Assembly: GCA_947483795.1 (NCBI GenBank)
Contig: CANKLZ010000008.1
Coordinates: 1 to 33,848, forward strand
Reading direction: 5' to 3'
Length of the DNA stretch: 33,848 nucleotides
Source of the DNA: Micrococcales bacterium
Lineage (GTDB): Bacteria > Actinomycetota > Actinomycetes > Actinomycetales > Microbacteriaceae
A program made the translations under genes and the position numbers. Positions within the stretch are counted from its first letter, which is position 1. Each line of letters opens with the position of its first letter. Of this stretch, positions 8,195 through 17,827 are shown in pieces. The notes beneath the pieces were generated by a model. It was not told where the DNA came from and made no database searches. It saw only the letters and a program-made list of their open reading frames with translations.

Positions 8195-10932
8195 TCTATA
8201 CACGGTTGACCAAATCTATAGTCGCACTGCTTGTAGCATTGCTAACGTCATTTGGGCTAACCGCGATAAACCCGGCTATTGCTTTGGATGGAAAAAACTT
8301 TGATCCAGGTCTAATCATCAGCGATAGCGTGTTCTTCGATTTTGGCACAATGACTGCTGAAGAGATTCAAAGGTTTTTAGACTCTCAAGTGCCAGTTTGC
8401 GGATCTGGGCCTACGGGAATGCCATGTCTCAAGAACTACAAGTCAGACACCCCCGAGAAGGCAGCTGATGTTGGTAAGTGTGCTTACATGCCAGCTCAGA
8501 AAAACATTTCAGCTGCCCAGATTATTTACAACATCGCTAGAGCTTGTGGAATCAACCCGAGAGTCTTGCTGGTTACTTTGCAAAAAGAGCAGGGACTAGT
8601 TCAAGCCAGAATTCCTTCTCCATATATGTATCGAGCGGCCATGGGTTACGGCTGTCCGGATAGCGACCCAGGTATTTGTGGCAAAGTTTGGACAGGACTT
8701 TTCAATCAGCTTTACAAAGCAGCTGGTCAGTTCCAGTGGTACGGAGATCCGAACGGTTCATTTACTTATCTTCGACCTGGAAGACCAGTTTCAATTTCCT
8801 ACCACCCTACAGCTTCAAGAAACTGTGGCAAGCAAACTTTCACACTAAAGAGTCAAGCCACAGCAAACCTTTATTACTACACTCCGTTTGTGCCTAACAC
8901 CGCTTCACTCTCAAACTTGAGAGGCACTGGAGACACCTGTTCTTCATATGGAAATAGAAACTTCTGGAGATTCTATTGGGACTGGTTTGGTAGTCCAATC
9001 GGGGGAGGTTTCTTACTCAAGAGCGCGACTAGTGACCCATACTTTGTTTCTAATGACATCAAGTATCCACTTTCTGATCCTGATCTAGTAAAAGAGCTGG
9101 GCCCTCTAGGTCCGCTTGGTGAGATCTCTAAAGAGTATTTGGATTCTTTCAAGACCGGGATCCCCTTAACTAGAATCATCAAGACCGCTCCGGTAAACAA
9201 CGTAAGCGTCTACTACTTCATAAGTGGTGGCAAGAAGTATCTAATTGCCAACTGTGAGCAGGCAACGAATCTTGGGCTTGATTGCCAAGCCGCCGTTCAA
9301 CTGACTCAGGTGCAGCTAGATGCATTGCCAACAGGACAGTTTAGAGCAGACATAACCGGTGTAGTTAAGAGCGATCCAGCTGCTCCAACATTGCCATCTT
9401 ATTTTCTAGCTAGCGCAACCAAGAAGTATCCGGTTGATTGCGCTAAGTCACACCTACTAGGTTTCAACTGCACAACGGCCAAGACACTAAATACAGCTGA
9501 GCTAGATGCATTACCAACAGTTCGGTTATCCGCTGCAGCTCTGGGAATCTCATCAATGGTGAACCTTGCTGATGGCTCGAGGGTCTACATAAAGGCAGGG
9601 CAAAAGAGAGAAGTTTTAGATGATGCATCTCTTACTGCTGAGGGAGTTGGAGCAACTGCTCCTTCTCCTCTTTCGCTAAAAGACTTTGAGTATCTGCCAT
9701 GGGGATTGCCTATTGCTATCGATGGAAGTCTCTTTGCTAACAAAGACCTTAAGCGCGATGCGGTGCTTGTTGGTGGAGAGCTCTACGACATTGATGCTGA
9801 GACTAGAAAAGACATTGATTTCACCAAACTGTTTAGATTAAGCACAGGAACTTTAAGCACTCAGGGCATGAGTCAAATGCCCCAAGCTAAGCCTCTAACT
9901 AGTTTGGTTGTTGACCAAAGTAGTCAAACTTGGCTACTCAACAAGGATGGAAAAACAAAGGTTGAGAGCACATCAGATTGGGTAAAGAGTGCCTCTTCAA
10001 TATCTAATGCCTTAGCGGATAAGTTCCCAACGACTGAGAAAGTAATAACTGGAGCTAACTATATAAAGGCCGATACTCAAGGGACTACTTTCCTCTTGAA
10101 GGACGGAGTAATCCGAGCAACATTCAATGCCGCAGACAGAGTTGTATTTGCAGATGGACTATCTTCAACAGATGTAATTCCAGTGAGTGTCTCGGGGATG
10201 AGTTTTGTCCCCAAGAGTGTGATGGTTTTGCCAACCGGTTTAGTTGTCAAGAGTAAGAAAACTGGAGTGACTGGAATAATTGACTCAGCAGGGTCCATGA
10301 TTACCTTCAGTGATAAATCGATGGTGCTAAAACTTGCTGAACCAAGACCCTTGACTACTTTGCAACTACTTGGCTATCCATCTGCTGCAACTTTTGGCCC
10401 ATATAAATTGTCTTGCTCAGGTCAAATCTATGTTGTTGCAAATGGTCTGGTTCATGAAACCAAATTAGATGTTGCTAAAGAGCTACCTGGAGTTTCAACC
10501 AAGCTAAGTGATGCTAGCTGTGCACAACTTACCTTTACCGATAAGAGCTTTGGCAGATACATTGGACACCAATACATAGATCCGGTGTCTAAGAAGACAA
10601 TCAAGAAAGCTTACAAAATAGTGAAAGGCAAACGCCTGCCTTTCGAGAGTTTGGCTGAATACAAGCTGGATAACCTAACTGAACCACCACTGCTCTGGGT
10701 TGATGATGCTTTCATCAAGAATCTTCCTTTAGGCAGCACTATGGTCATCAAGAAACCTAATGACACTAAGCCAGAACAAGCACCTAAACCTAAGACATAC
10801 ACAATTGTTTCGGGTGATACATTAACCCTGATTGCTACTAAGTTCAAAACCACAGTTGCCAAGCTTATGGAATTGAACAAGTTAGTCAACTCTGATCGAA
10901 TCAGTATTGGACAGTTGCTTAAGCTTCCCTAG
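8191..10932 (+). CDS. Large secreted protein: possible lysozyme-like N-terminal domain, multiple degenerate repeats, C-terminal LysM domain
   Basis: GTG 8191 overlaps the upstream stop (GTGA); the 8074 start overlaps the lipoprotein gene. Signal peptide MIYTRLTKSIVALLVALLTSFGLTAINPAIA; C-terminal LysM YTIVSGDTLTLIATKFKTTVAKLMELNKLVNSDRISIGQLLKLP; internal repeats such as YYFISGGKKYLIANCEQATNLGLDC...LDALPTG and SYFLASATKKYPVDCAKSHLLGFNC...LDALPTV. Confidence 0.82.
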   Translation: MIYTRLTKSIVALLVALLTSFGLTAINPAIALDGKNFDPGLIISDSVFFDFGTMTAEEIQRFLDSQVPVCGSGPTGMPCLKNYKSDTPEKAADVGKCAYMPAQKNISAAQIIYNIARACGINPRVLLVTLQKEQGLVQARIPSPYMYRAAMGYGCPDSDPGICGKVWTGLFNQLYKAAGQFQWYGDPNGSFTYLRPGRPVSISYHPTASRNCGKQTFTLKSQATANLYYYTPFVPNTASLSNLRGTGDTCSSYGNRNFWRFYWDWFGSPIGGGFLLKSATSDPYFVSNDIKYPLSDPDLVKELGPLGPLGEISKEYLDSFKTGIPLTRIIKTAPVNNVSVYYFISGGKKYLIANCEQATNLGLDCQAAVQLTQVQLDALPTGQFRADITGVVKSDPAAPTLPSYFLASATKKYPVDCAKSHLLGFNCTTAKTLNTAELDALPTVRLSAAALGISSMVNLADGSRVYIKAGQKREVLDDASLTAEGVGATAPSPLSLKDFEYLPWGLPIAIDGSLFANKDLKRDAVLVGGELYDIDAETRKDIDFTKLFRLSTGTLSTQGMSQMPQAKPLTSLVVDQSSQTWLLNKDGKTKVESTSDWVKSASSISNALADKFPTTEKVITGANYIKADTQGTTFLLKDGVIRATFNAADRVVFADGLSSTDVIPVSVSGMSFVPKSVMVLPTGLVVKSKKTGVTGIIDSAGSMITFSDKSMVLKLAEPRPLTTLQLLGYPSAATFGPYKLSCSGQIYVVANGLVHETKLDVAKELPGVSTKLSDASCAQLTFTDKSFGRYIGHQYIDPVSKKTIKKAYKIVKGKRLPFESLAEYKLDNLTEPPLLWVDDAFIKNLPLGSTMVIKKPNDTKPEQAPKPKTYTIVSGDTLTLIATKFKTTVAKLMELNKLVNSDRISIGQLLKLP

Positions 10933-12305
10933 CGTCTACGTAGGTAAGTGATAGGACGTTTGCTTATTTGCTCTAACTGCTTACGTTTAGGTTTCTTTGA
11001 ATTCTCTTCGAGCAAATCTTCTGGGTCATAAGATTTCACAGCAAACAAAATCAACATAAACATGGCTGATTGAACTAGAAGTCTAGATTCTGTTATTCCT
11101 CGAACCAGTTGGGTTACTAACAAAAGAAGTGGCCAGAGGTAGAGCGCGTTAGAGTGGTGCACCCCAAGCCGCCAAGTTTTGATAAATGTTCTAGTCAACA
11201 GGATAAGGAACAGACCCAAACCGACTGCACCCAACTGGAGGCACATCTCTAGGTAAGAGTTATGAGCTTGGAAATATTCAATACCGTTTATCACAATCAA
11301 GCCGGCGAAAGGTTCAACTCCTGGCACCCACACTCCAATAAAGCCCCAGCCCTCAAGTGGTCGATCAGATACGAGTTCGAAAACAAATCTCCAGATGTCT
11401 GTGCGGTGAGTCATATCTGGGCTCTTACCTAGAAACTCGAATACTGCTCTTCTGAAGATAAGAACAAAGAAACCGGCTGTGCCTGATATTGCCCAAGCAA
11501 TTCTGTAATACCTGTGTCTGGTGTCCCTATCTTTACCTTCAGCAAGCAGTGAAACCAGACCAGCCAGCCCAACTGAAACTGAAGCAAAGACAATTCCAGC
11601 CGAACTAGAAAGAATGATTGTTACCAGGCTAAGTAGGATGCTCAGACCAGTCAGTAACTTGTTACGTTTGTTGATCGCAAACTCAACTAAGAAAGTAATC
11701 AAACCCATCAGCGCCCATGCACCCATGAAACTATTGCGCAGCAATAGGTCATCGATTGTTCTACCATCAGGAACCTGACCGATATTCCTTATTGATTGGA
11801 ACAGGTTCTCATCAACTCCGAAGAGCGATGCTTGAGCTAGGGCAGCGAGAATCGAAATGAATAATTCGTAGCCGAGAGCTGCAAAGATGATGCCTCTGAT
11901 TGTGTTGGCAAAGATGCTTAGAATCTGTCGCCAAGAGAACACTGCAACGAAGAACAGTGCTGAAAGAACTATTCCCACTTGGATAAGGGAACTGGAAATA
12001 GTTTGGTTTGGATAGTTAGACCATAGAACTGATCCAAACATTAGAGTGAGTAGCAGAGTTAGCTCTATCGGTATTTGACGAAATACCCGTCGCCAATCAG
12101 ACTTAAGCAAGTAGAAACCAGATCCAATTAGAGCGATAACTGTCAGAAGAAACCAAGCAAGCCAAGCTGGAGTTTGATTCAAATACTCTTGAGCAAATAG
12201 GGCATCACCCAAGACGAAGAGTATGAGCGTCAAATAGCCGATGGCATAAGCCAACTTAGGTATCTGCCTAACAGTTCTGTGAGCTTTTTTGCTAGTTACT
12301 GACAT
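10929..12305 (-). CDS. O-antigen ligase / Wzy-like polymerase family membrane protein
   Basis: About 10 predicted TM segments and the periplasmic-loop motif DRPLEGWGFIGVWVPG...AHNSYLEMCLQLGAVGLGLFL, typical of Wzy_C/O-antigen ligases. Confidence 0.85.
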   Translation of the reverse strand: MSVTSKKAHRTVRQIPKLAYAIGYLTLILFVLGDALFAQEYLNQTPAWLAWFLLTVIALIGSGFYLLKSDWRRVFRQIPIELTLLLTLMFGSVLWSNYPNQTISSSLIQVGIVLSALFFVAVFSWRQILSIFANTIRGIIFAALGYELFISILAALAQASLFGVDENLFQSIRNIGQVPDGRTIDDLLLRNSFMGAWALMGLITFLVEFAINKRNKLLTGLSILLSLVTIILSSSAGIVFASVSVGLAGLVSLLAEGKDRDTRHRYYRIAWAISGTAGFFVLIFRRAVFEFLGKSPDMTHRTDIWRFVFELVSDRPLEGWGFIGVWVPGVEPFAGLIVINGIEYFQAHNSYLEMCLQLGAVGLGLFLILLTRTFIKTWRLGVHHSNALYLWPLLLLVTQLVRGITESRLLVQSAMFMLILFAVKSYDPEDLLEENSKKPKRKQLEQISKRPITYLRRR

Positions 12306-12366
12306 TTGGTCTCAAGTCTAGGGTGGCTGATGGCTTAGGTTGTTTCCCCTTGATTAGGCTATTGGA

Positions 12367-13527
12367 ATGCTTGTGAAATTGATGAATCAACCGATGGATT
12401 ACGCTTGGGGTTCAACCGAGCTCATCCCAGACTATTTCGGGGTTGAAGCAACTGGTAAACCAATGGCAGAGATCTGGTTTGGCACCCATGATGGCTCTCC
12501 GACGGAAGTTATTGGTTCAGATAAGTCTTTGCACACAACCCTGGAAGAACAGGGCAAGTCCGGCAGGCTACCATTTTTACTAAAGATTCTTGCTGCTGGT
12601 GCGCCGCTATCTATTCAGGCACATCCAAATCCCGCTCAGGCGATTGAAGGCTTTGCTAGAGAGAATGCGGCTGGGATTCCCATATCTGCTCCTCATCGCA
12701 ACTACAAAGACAGTCTGGCTAAGCCAGAACTCATCGTGGCCCTAACCCAACGATTCGATGTGCTAGTTGGATTTAGTTCGCCTTCCCTAATCAAAGAGAA
12801 GTTTGCTGAGTTACTAGAAGTGAGCTCTAGTTCTAGGTTGACTGAAGTTTTAACTAGATGGATATCATGGCTTGAGACCAATGAGGGGATACGTAAAGTC
12901 TTCCTAGACGCACTCACTTCAGCTGATTGTGATGAAAGTTTTGTATCTGATCTGATCGATGCAGCTGAGCAATGCCCAGCTCTAGTTGACCTGGTTGTTC
13001 ACTTAGCTGAGCATCACGGTCAAGATAGAGGAATTGCAACTGCCTTGCTTATGAATCATATGATTCTGAAAAGGGGCGAAGGCGTATTTGTTCCAGCAGG
13101 AATGCCACACGCTTATCTATCAGGACTAGGTGTTGAGGTAATGCTTGCAAGTGACAACGTTTTACGCGGTGGGTTAACTCCTAAACATATTGATATTGAA
13201 GAACTCACTAAAGTCTTGGTTTTTGAAACAACAGATCCAGAACTTGTGAAGACAAAAACTCTTGCAGTTGGCTTTGAAAAGTTTGACATACCAACCCCGG
13301 AATTTGATTTCTACCGAGCAAGTGTTGGTTCAAGTAACCTGCTTGCAGATATCAATCTGCCGGGCGATGCAATAGTTTTATGCACCGAAGGCTCGGTTGC
13401 TCTGAGCAATAGCCAAGAAGAGCGACAGGTTCTAAATAATGGTGAAGCTGCGTTTATGGCAGGCGATGCCAGATCGTTCAGTCTTGCTGGTGCTGGAACA
13501 GTGTTTATCGCAGTTAGTTCGATGTAG
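12367..13527 (+). CDS. manA: Mannose-6-phosphate isomerase, class I
   Basis: MDYAWGSTELIPDYFG, PFLLKILAAGAPLSIQAHPNPAQA, YKDSLAKPELIVALT and VPAGMPHAYLSGLGVEVMLASDNVLRGGLTPKH are canonical. Confidence 0.97.
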   Translation: MLVKLMNQPMDYAWGSTELIPDYFGVEATGKPMAEIWFGTHDGSPTEVIGSDKSLHTTLEEQGKSGRLPFLLKILAAGAPLSIQAHPNPAQAIEGFARENAAGIPISAPHRNYKDSLAKPELIVALTQRFDVLVGFSSPSLIKEKFAELLEVSSSSRLTEVLTRWISWLETNEGIRKVFLDALTSADCDESFVSDLIDAAEQCPALVDLVVHLAEHHGQDRGIATALLMNHMILKRGEGVFVPAGMPHAYLSGLGVEVMLASDNVLRGGLTPKHIDIEELTKVLVFETTDPELVKTKTLAVGFEKFDIPTPEFDFYRASVGSSNLLADINLPGDAIVLCTEGSVALSNSQEERQVLNNGEAAFMAGDARSFSLAGAGTVFIAVSSM

Positions 13528-14476
13528 CTCGATAGTGGCTTGAAACAATATCTTTAAGTGTTTGTTTAGCTGTCCAGCCCAAGGTTTCGTTGATTCGAGA
13601 AACATCAGCACTTAGAGACGCAGGGTCGCCTGGTCTTCTAGCTACTAAGTCAACGGCAAAATCTTTGCCAATGACTTTGTGTATGGTGTCAATAACTGCA
13701 AGCACAGATGAGCCTTTTCCAGTACCCACGTTGAAAATCGAGTGCTCTCTGTTGTCTTCATTCAGGTAGTCAAGAGCGGCGATGTGAGCATCGGCTAGGT
13801 CTAGAACGTGAATGTAGTCACGAACACAACTACCGTCACTGGTAGGCCAATCAGTTCCAAAAACTTGTATTGGTTGATTGTTCTTGATTGCGTTAAATGC
13901 GATAGGGATAAGGTTTGCAACAGCAGTGTCTGCAAGATCATCGAAACCAGCTCCAGCCACATTGAAGTAGCGAAGGCTAACAACCTTAAGCCCCCACGCT
14001 TTAGCAGCATCGGCCATCATCCATTCGCCAACAAGCTTGGTTTCACCGTATGGGTTGATTGGTCTGGCTAGGTAATCCTCATTGACCTGATCAACATCTG
14101 GTGAACCATAGGTTGCCGCACTAGAGGAGAAGACCATGTTCATTACTTTGGTTTCTCTCATGGCTACCAGCAGATTGGTAACAGAGTTAATGTTCTGCTG
14201 GTAGTAATACTCTGGACGGTCAACCGATTCTCCGACTGACTTACGGGCGGCTAGGTGAATAACTCCTTCGATGGAGTACTTCTTTATAGCTTCGACAACT
14301 TGGTTTGCAGCATCAGCGGAGGCTAAATCCATTTGGACTAGGGGAGTGTCTCCGAGGCGTTCTATCTTGCCGGTACTTAGATCGTCAAGGGCAATTGGTT
14401 CGTGGCCTGCAGCGATTAGCTGTCTGATGACGTGGGAGCCGATGTATCCGGCACCTCCGGTAACTAAAATCTTCAT
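13514..14476 (-). CDS. galE: UDP-glucose 4-epimerase
   Basis: MKILVTGGAGYIGSHVIRQLIAAGHE, YGETKLVGEWM, SLRYFNVAGA and GSCVRDYIHVLDLADAH (extended SDR, GalE). Confidence 0.95.
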   Translation of the reverse strand: MKILVTGGAGYIGSHVIRQLIAAGHEPIALDDLSTGKIERLGDTPLVQMDLASADAANQVVEAIKKYSIEGVIHLAARKSVGESVDRPEYYYQQNINSVTNLLVAMRETKVMNMVFSSSAATYGSPDVDQVNEDYLARPINPYGETKLVGEWMMADAAKAWGLKVVSLRYFNVAGAGFDDLADTAVANLIPIAFNAIKNNQPIQVFGTDWPTSDGSCVRDYIHVLDLADAHIAALDYLNEDNREHSIFNVGTGKGSSVLAVIDTIHKVIGKDFAVDLVARRPGDPASLSADVSRINETLGWTAKQTLKDIVSSHYRATSN

Positions 14477-14578
14477 GGGTCTAGGTTATCGGCGTTTTCT
14501 GCCCTTATATCCCCGTTAATCAGCGAGAAACCGAATGTTAAGGCTTGGTAACACTTCTCGATTTGACCTATTGTCAAC

Positions 14579-14608
14579 TTGACACCACAATACTTACAGC
14601 GTTGTAAT
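14579..14608 (+). promoter_or_regulatory. Predicted sigma-70-type promoter upstream of whiB2 (TTGACA-N18-TGTAAT)
   Basis: TTGACA at 14579-14584 and TGTAAT at 14603-14608 in the 182-bp intergenic region; hand-read, not scored. Confidence 0.5.
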
Positions 14609-14658
14609 TACAACTGTGAAATACAGCAGTAGCGCTTTGAAGCTTTGAGAGGAACCAG

Positions 14659-14973
14659 ATGTCCGTGAACGAGAACTTTGGCCAAGTCCCTGATGACTGG
14701 TTTAAGGACCCATTCCTTCGATCAATCTTGGGCGGCGATCTAAGTGCAGATCACAACCCTTTGGCTTGGCAAAGAGACGCTCTATGTTCACAGACAGACC
14801 CGGAAGCATTCTTCCCTGAAAAAGGTGGCTCAACTAGAGATGCCAAGCGCATCTGTTCTGGTTGTGATGTTCAAAAGCAGTGCTTGGACTATGCACTTGC
14901 TAATGATGAAAGATTTGGTATCTGGGGCGGTCTAAGCGAGCGCGAACGTCGCAAGCTAAAGAAGCGCGCTTAG
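14659..14973 (+). CDS. whmD: WhiB-family Fe-S transcriptional regulator (WhiB2/WhmD-like)
   Basis: Four-cysteine Wbl pattern (ALCSQTDPEAFFPEKGG...CSGCDVQKQC) with GIWGGLSERERRKLKKR; neighbourhood matches whiB2. Confidence 0.9.
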   Translation: MSVNENFGQVPDDWFKDPFLRSILGGDLSADHNPLAWQRDALCSQTDPEAFFPEKGGSTRDAKRICSGCDVQKQCLDYALANDERFGIWGGLSERERRKLKKRA

Positions 14974-14992
14974 TCTAAGGACTGGCCACGCC

Positions 14993-17827
14993 ATGAGTAT
15001 GCGTGTGGTGGCGGTTGTTGTAAGCAATAACCAACCGCTCTATTTACAAAAAAACTTAGAGGCTCTCGAGAAGCAGAGCTTCAGGTTAGAACGCACACTA
15101 GTAGTTGACACTTCATCCTCAACTGAAACCAATTCAATTTTGGATTCATTCGTTGGTCAATCCAGCAAACATGCAGTTTTAGCAATTCAAGAAAAAGCAA
15201 CTTTCGCAGAACTTTCAGCACTAGCTATCAAACAGGTTTTAGAAGGTATCGAGAACTTAGATGATGTTGCCATCTGGTTGGTTCACGATGATTCACTTCC
15301 TGAAGTCCATGCTCTAGCCGAGCTAGTTAGAGCACTAGAGCTCTCGCCACTTGTTGCAATCGCGTCCCCTAAGCAACTCGGTTTTGATAATCCCAAGATG
15401 ATTGTTCAACAGGGTTTGACAGTGACAAAGTCGTTAAGGCCTTTCTCATTAGTCAATGATGAACTTGATCAGAAGCAGCATGACTGGATGAGTGATGTGC
15501 TTGCTGTGACAAGTAATGCCATGTTGATCAGAGCCAATGTCTGGGCTGATCTGGGGGGCTTCTCCTTAGTTGCACCAGAGCTAGCGGCTGACATTGATTT
15601 AGGAATAAGAACTCATCAATTAGGACTGCGAGTGGTAGTAGTGCCAACAGCAAGAGTTCGTCACGCTGAGCTTTCTTTGCAAGGGCAAAGAGGTAAGAAG
15701 TGGCTCGGCGGTTCAGTGAAGTTTGCAATGGCAAAAGCAACTAATCACCTGCGTTTAGCTCACTTTCCTCTTTTTGTATCATTCCTTTATTGGCTAACTC
15801 TTCCTTTGCTCTCGATAGTCCAAATAGCAGCATTGCTTTTGATGAAGAGACCAGATCGGATTCTGTTTACTCTTAGAGCTAACCTTTGGGCTTTCTTCAC
15901 AGTTAGAGCAAGGCTTAGAGATAGGCATAGGGCTTCGCTCAAAGCTCTCAGACCCTTATTTGCAACTACAACTCAAATCAAATCGAGATCTCGTTTAGCC
16001 TTTGAGCTTGAAGAACAAAAAACTAACTTGGCAAGCTTTCAAGAAGCACCAAACACTCGATCGAACGTTCTGCAACGTAGTTTCTTAGCAAGCGGTGGAC
16101 TATGGGTAATGCTTGGCTTGCTAGTTCTCTCTTTCAATTACTTTCCCCTGGGTCAATCAGCTCTTGGAGGGTTTGCTCTTCCTCTGAGCGATACCTGGTT
16201 ACAACTATTTGCAAATACTGGAACAAGCTATCAGTTTGTTGGTTTAGGTATTGCAGCCCCGAGTGATCCGTTCAATTGGGTGCTCCTGCTTATCGGTTCA
16301 CTTACTTTCTTCGCACCAAACCTTGCCTTGTCGGCAGTGCTGTTTGCTGCAATGCCATTGGCGTATTTTGGAGCGTGGCGATTACTTTCCACTGTCACCT
16401 TGAGAAATTCAGTGAAGATTCCGCTGGCACTAATTTATTGCTTCTGGCCGGCATTGACTATTTCCCAAGCAACGGGTAACTACCCAGCAGTTATCTTCGC
16501 GGTAACACTTCCTTGGTTGCTTTTTGCCTTAGCCAGAGCTGGAAGACTAGGCATTGCTAGCTCAATCAGATCTTCTGCTCAAGGTTGGTCTTGGATTGCT
16601 GCCAGCTCACTACTGTTTGCTGTTGCAGCAGTTAGCGCGCCGAGTGCATTGGTGTTATTGGTGACAATTGCAATTGCCTATGCGGTGTTATCCAAGGGAA
16701 GATTTGCCACAACAGCTTTCATAGTTCTACCCGCTGCTGCTTTGATTACGCCCTATCTGATTTACCAAGTGCTAATCAATAAAACTCCGGTAGCTATATT
16801 GGCTGACCCAACTATCTCGTATCAGAGTAAACAGCAGAGCGTTCTTCAAGCGCTAATGGGTCAGGACCAATTACTTGGCTGGGCTGCCGTTGGAATCTTG
16901 GGCCTTGCAACTTTCGCTTTGTTGTCAAAAGCAAAAGGTGTCGTCTGGATCTGGTTATTGGCGCTAGTTGCCTTGATGAACCTGGTCTTCACCCAGTCGA
17001 TATCTTTCACCGCTGGTGGCACAGGGTCAATATTTTTGGATGCCTCCAGTGCTGTATTTAACAGCCCAACACCTTCAGTCATGTTTGTAAGCATCCTAGC
17101 TCTATCTGCCATGGGGATATGGCTCGATTCACTGACTCGAGTTGGCATAAGAAGAGTCATTGTGGCCTTGGTTGTACTTGGCGGAGTCATGCCGTTGGCT
17201 TTGAGTTCCATGCTTTCACCAACCGTGGTTTCCTTCGGCGATAGCAGAAACCTACCTGCGATATTTGTAGCCGAGTCGAAGGCCGGTAATGACCTGCGAC
17301 TTTTGATTATTTCCAAGCAAGGTGAATCTGAGAAACAAGAATTTCGTGCAGAACTGGTTAGACCGAGTGGTTTGCGACTTGATTCAATCTCTACTGCCTA
17401 TCGAACAAGCTCCCAAAACATTGCTCTTGGTGGTGAAGGCACAACTAAGAGTGCGGTTTCTGAACTTGTTGGAAATCTCGTTTCAGCAAATGGCAAGAAT
17501 TTGCTTCCAGCGCTGAAAGAGGCAGGGATTGGTTATGTGTTAGTTACCAATAACACTGGTAATGCTGATCTGGCAGTTAGTTTGAACTCGGTGACTGAAT
17601 TAGATCAGGTTGGCACAACTGAGTTTGGTCAACTATGGCGAGTGAAGGCTAGTGAAACATTCAAGGTTCAAGATGAACAGACTTATTGGTCAATCACTAA
17701 ATCGGTGCAACTAGGAATACTGGTTTGCTTCATTTTGCTTGCTCTGCCAACCTATCGTGGTCGTAAGTCTAGAAGAGTGGTCCAAGAACTAGACGAGGAT
17801 AGTTTCCAGATACCGGAGGAGCAGTAA
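14993..17827 (+). CDS. Glycosyltransferase family 2 domain fused to a large multi-TM C-terminal region
   Basis: N-terminus VVAVVVSNNQPLYLQKNLEALEKQSFRLERTLVVDTSS... is GT2-like; many hydrophobic segments follow. Position between whiB2 and a DUF5719-like gene is conserved in actinobacteria. Confidence 0.83.
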   Translation: MSMRVVAVVVSNNQPLYLQKNLEALEKQSFRLERTLVVDTSSSTETNSILDSFVGQSSKHAVLAIQEKATFAELSALAIKQVLEGIENLDDVAIWLVHDDSLPEVHALAELVRALELSPLVAIASPKQLGFDNPKMIVQQGLTVTKSLRPFSLVNDELDQKQHDWMSDVLAVTSNAMLIRANVWADLGGFSLVAPELAADIDLGIRTHQLGLRVVVVPTARVRHAELSLQGQRGKKWLGGSVKFAMAKATNHLRLAHFPLFVSFLYWLTLPLLSIVQIAALLLMKRPDRILFTLRANLWAFFTVRARLRDRHRASLKALRPLFATTTQIKSRSRLAFELEEQKTNLASFQEAPNTRSNVLQRSFLASGGLWVMLGLLVLSFNYFPLGQSALGGFALPLSDTWLQLFANTGTSYQFVGLGIAAPSDPFNWVLLLIGSLTFFAPNLALSAVLFAAMPLAYFGAWRLLSTVTLRNSVKIPLALIYCFWPALTISQATGNYPAVIFAVTLPWLLFALARAGRLGIASSIRSSAQGWSWIAASSLLFAVAAVSAPSALVLLVTIAIAYAVLSKGRFATTAFIVLPAAALITPYLIYQVLINKTPVAILADPTISYQSKQQSVLQALMGQDQLLGWAAVGILGLATFALLSKAKGVVWIWLLALVALMNLVFTQSISFTAGGTGSIFLDASSAVFNSPTPSVMFVSILALSAMGIWLDSLTRVGIRRVIVALVVLGGVMPLALSSMLSPTVVSFGDSRNLPAIFVAESKAGNDLRLLIISKQGESEKQEFRAELVRPSGLRLDSISTAYRTSSQNIALGGEGTTKSAVSELVGNLVSANGKNLLPALKEAGIGYVLVTNNTGNADLAVSLNSVTELDQVGTTEFGQLWRVKASETFKVQDEQTYWSITKSVQLGILVCFILLALPTYRGRKSRRVVQELDEDSFQIPEEQ

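Noticed and set aside
16861-17316. 151-aa minus-strand ORF inside the GT2-fusion gene
   Set aside because: Antisense to a coherent multi-TM frame; no signals of its own.
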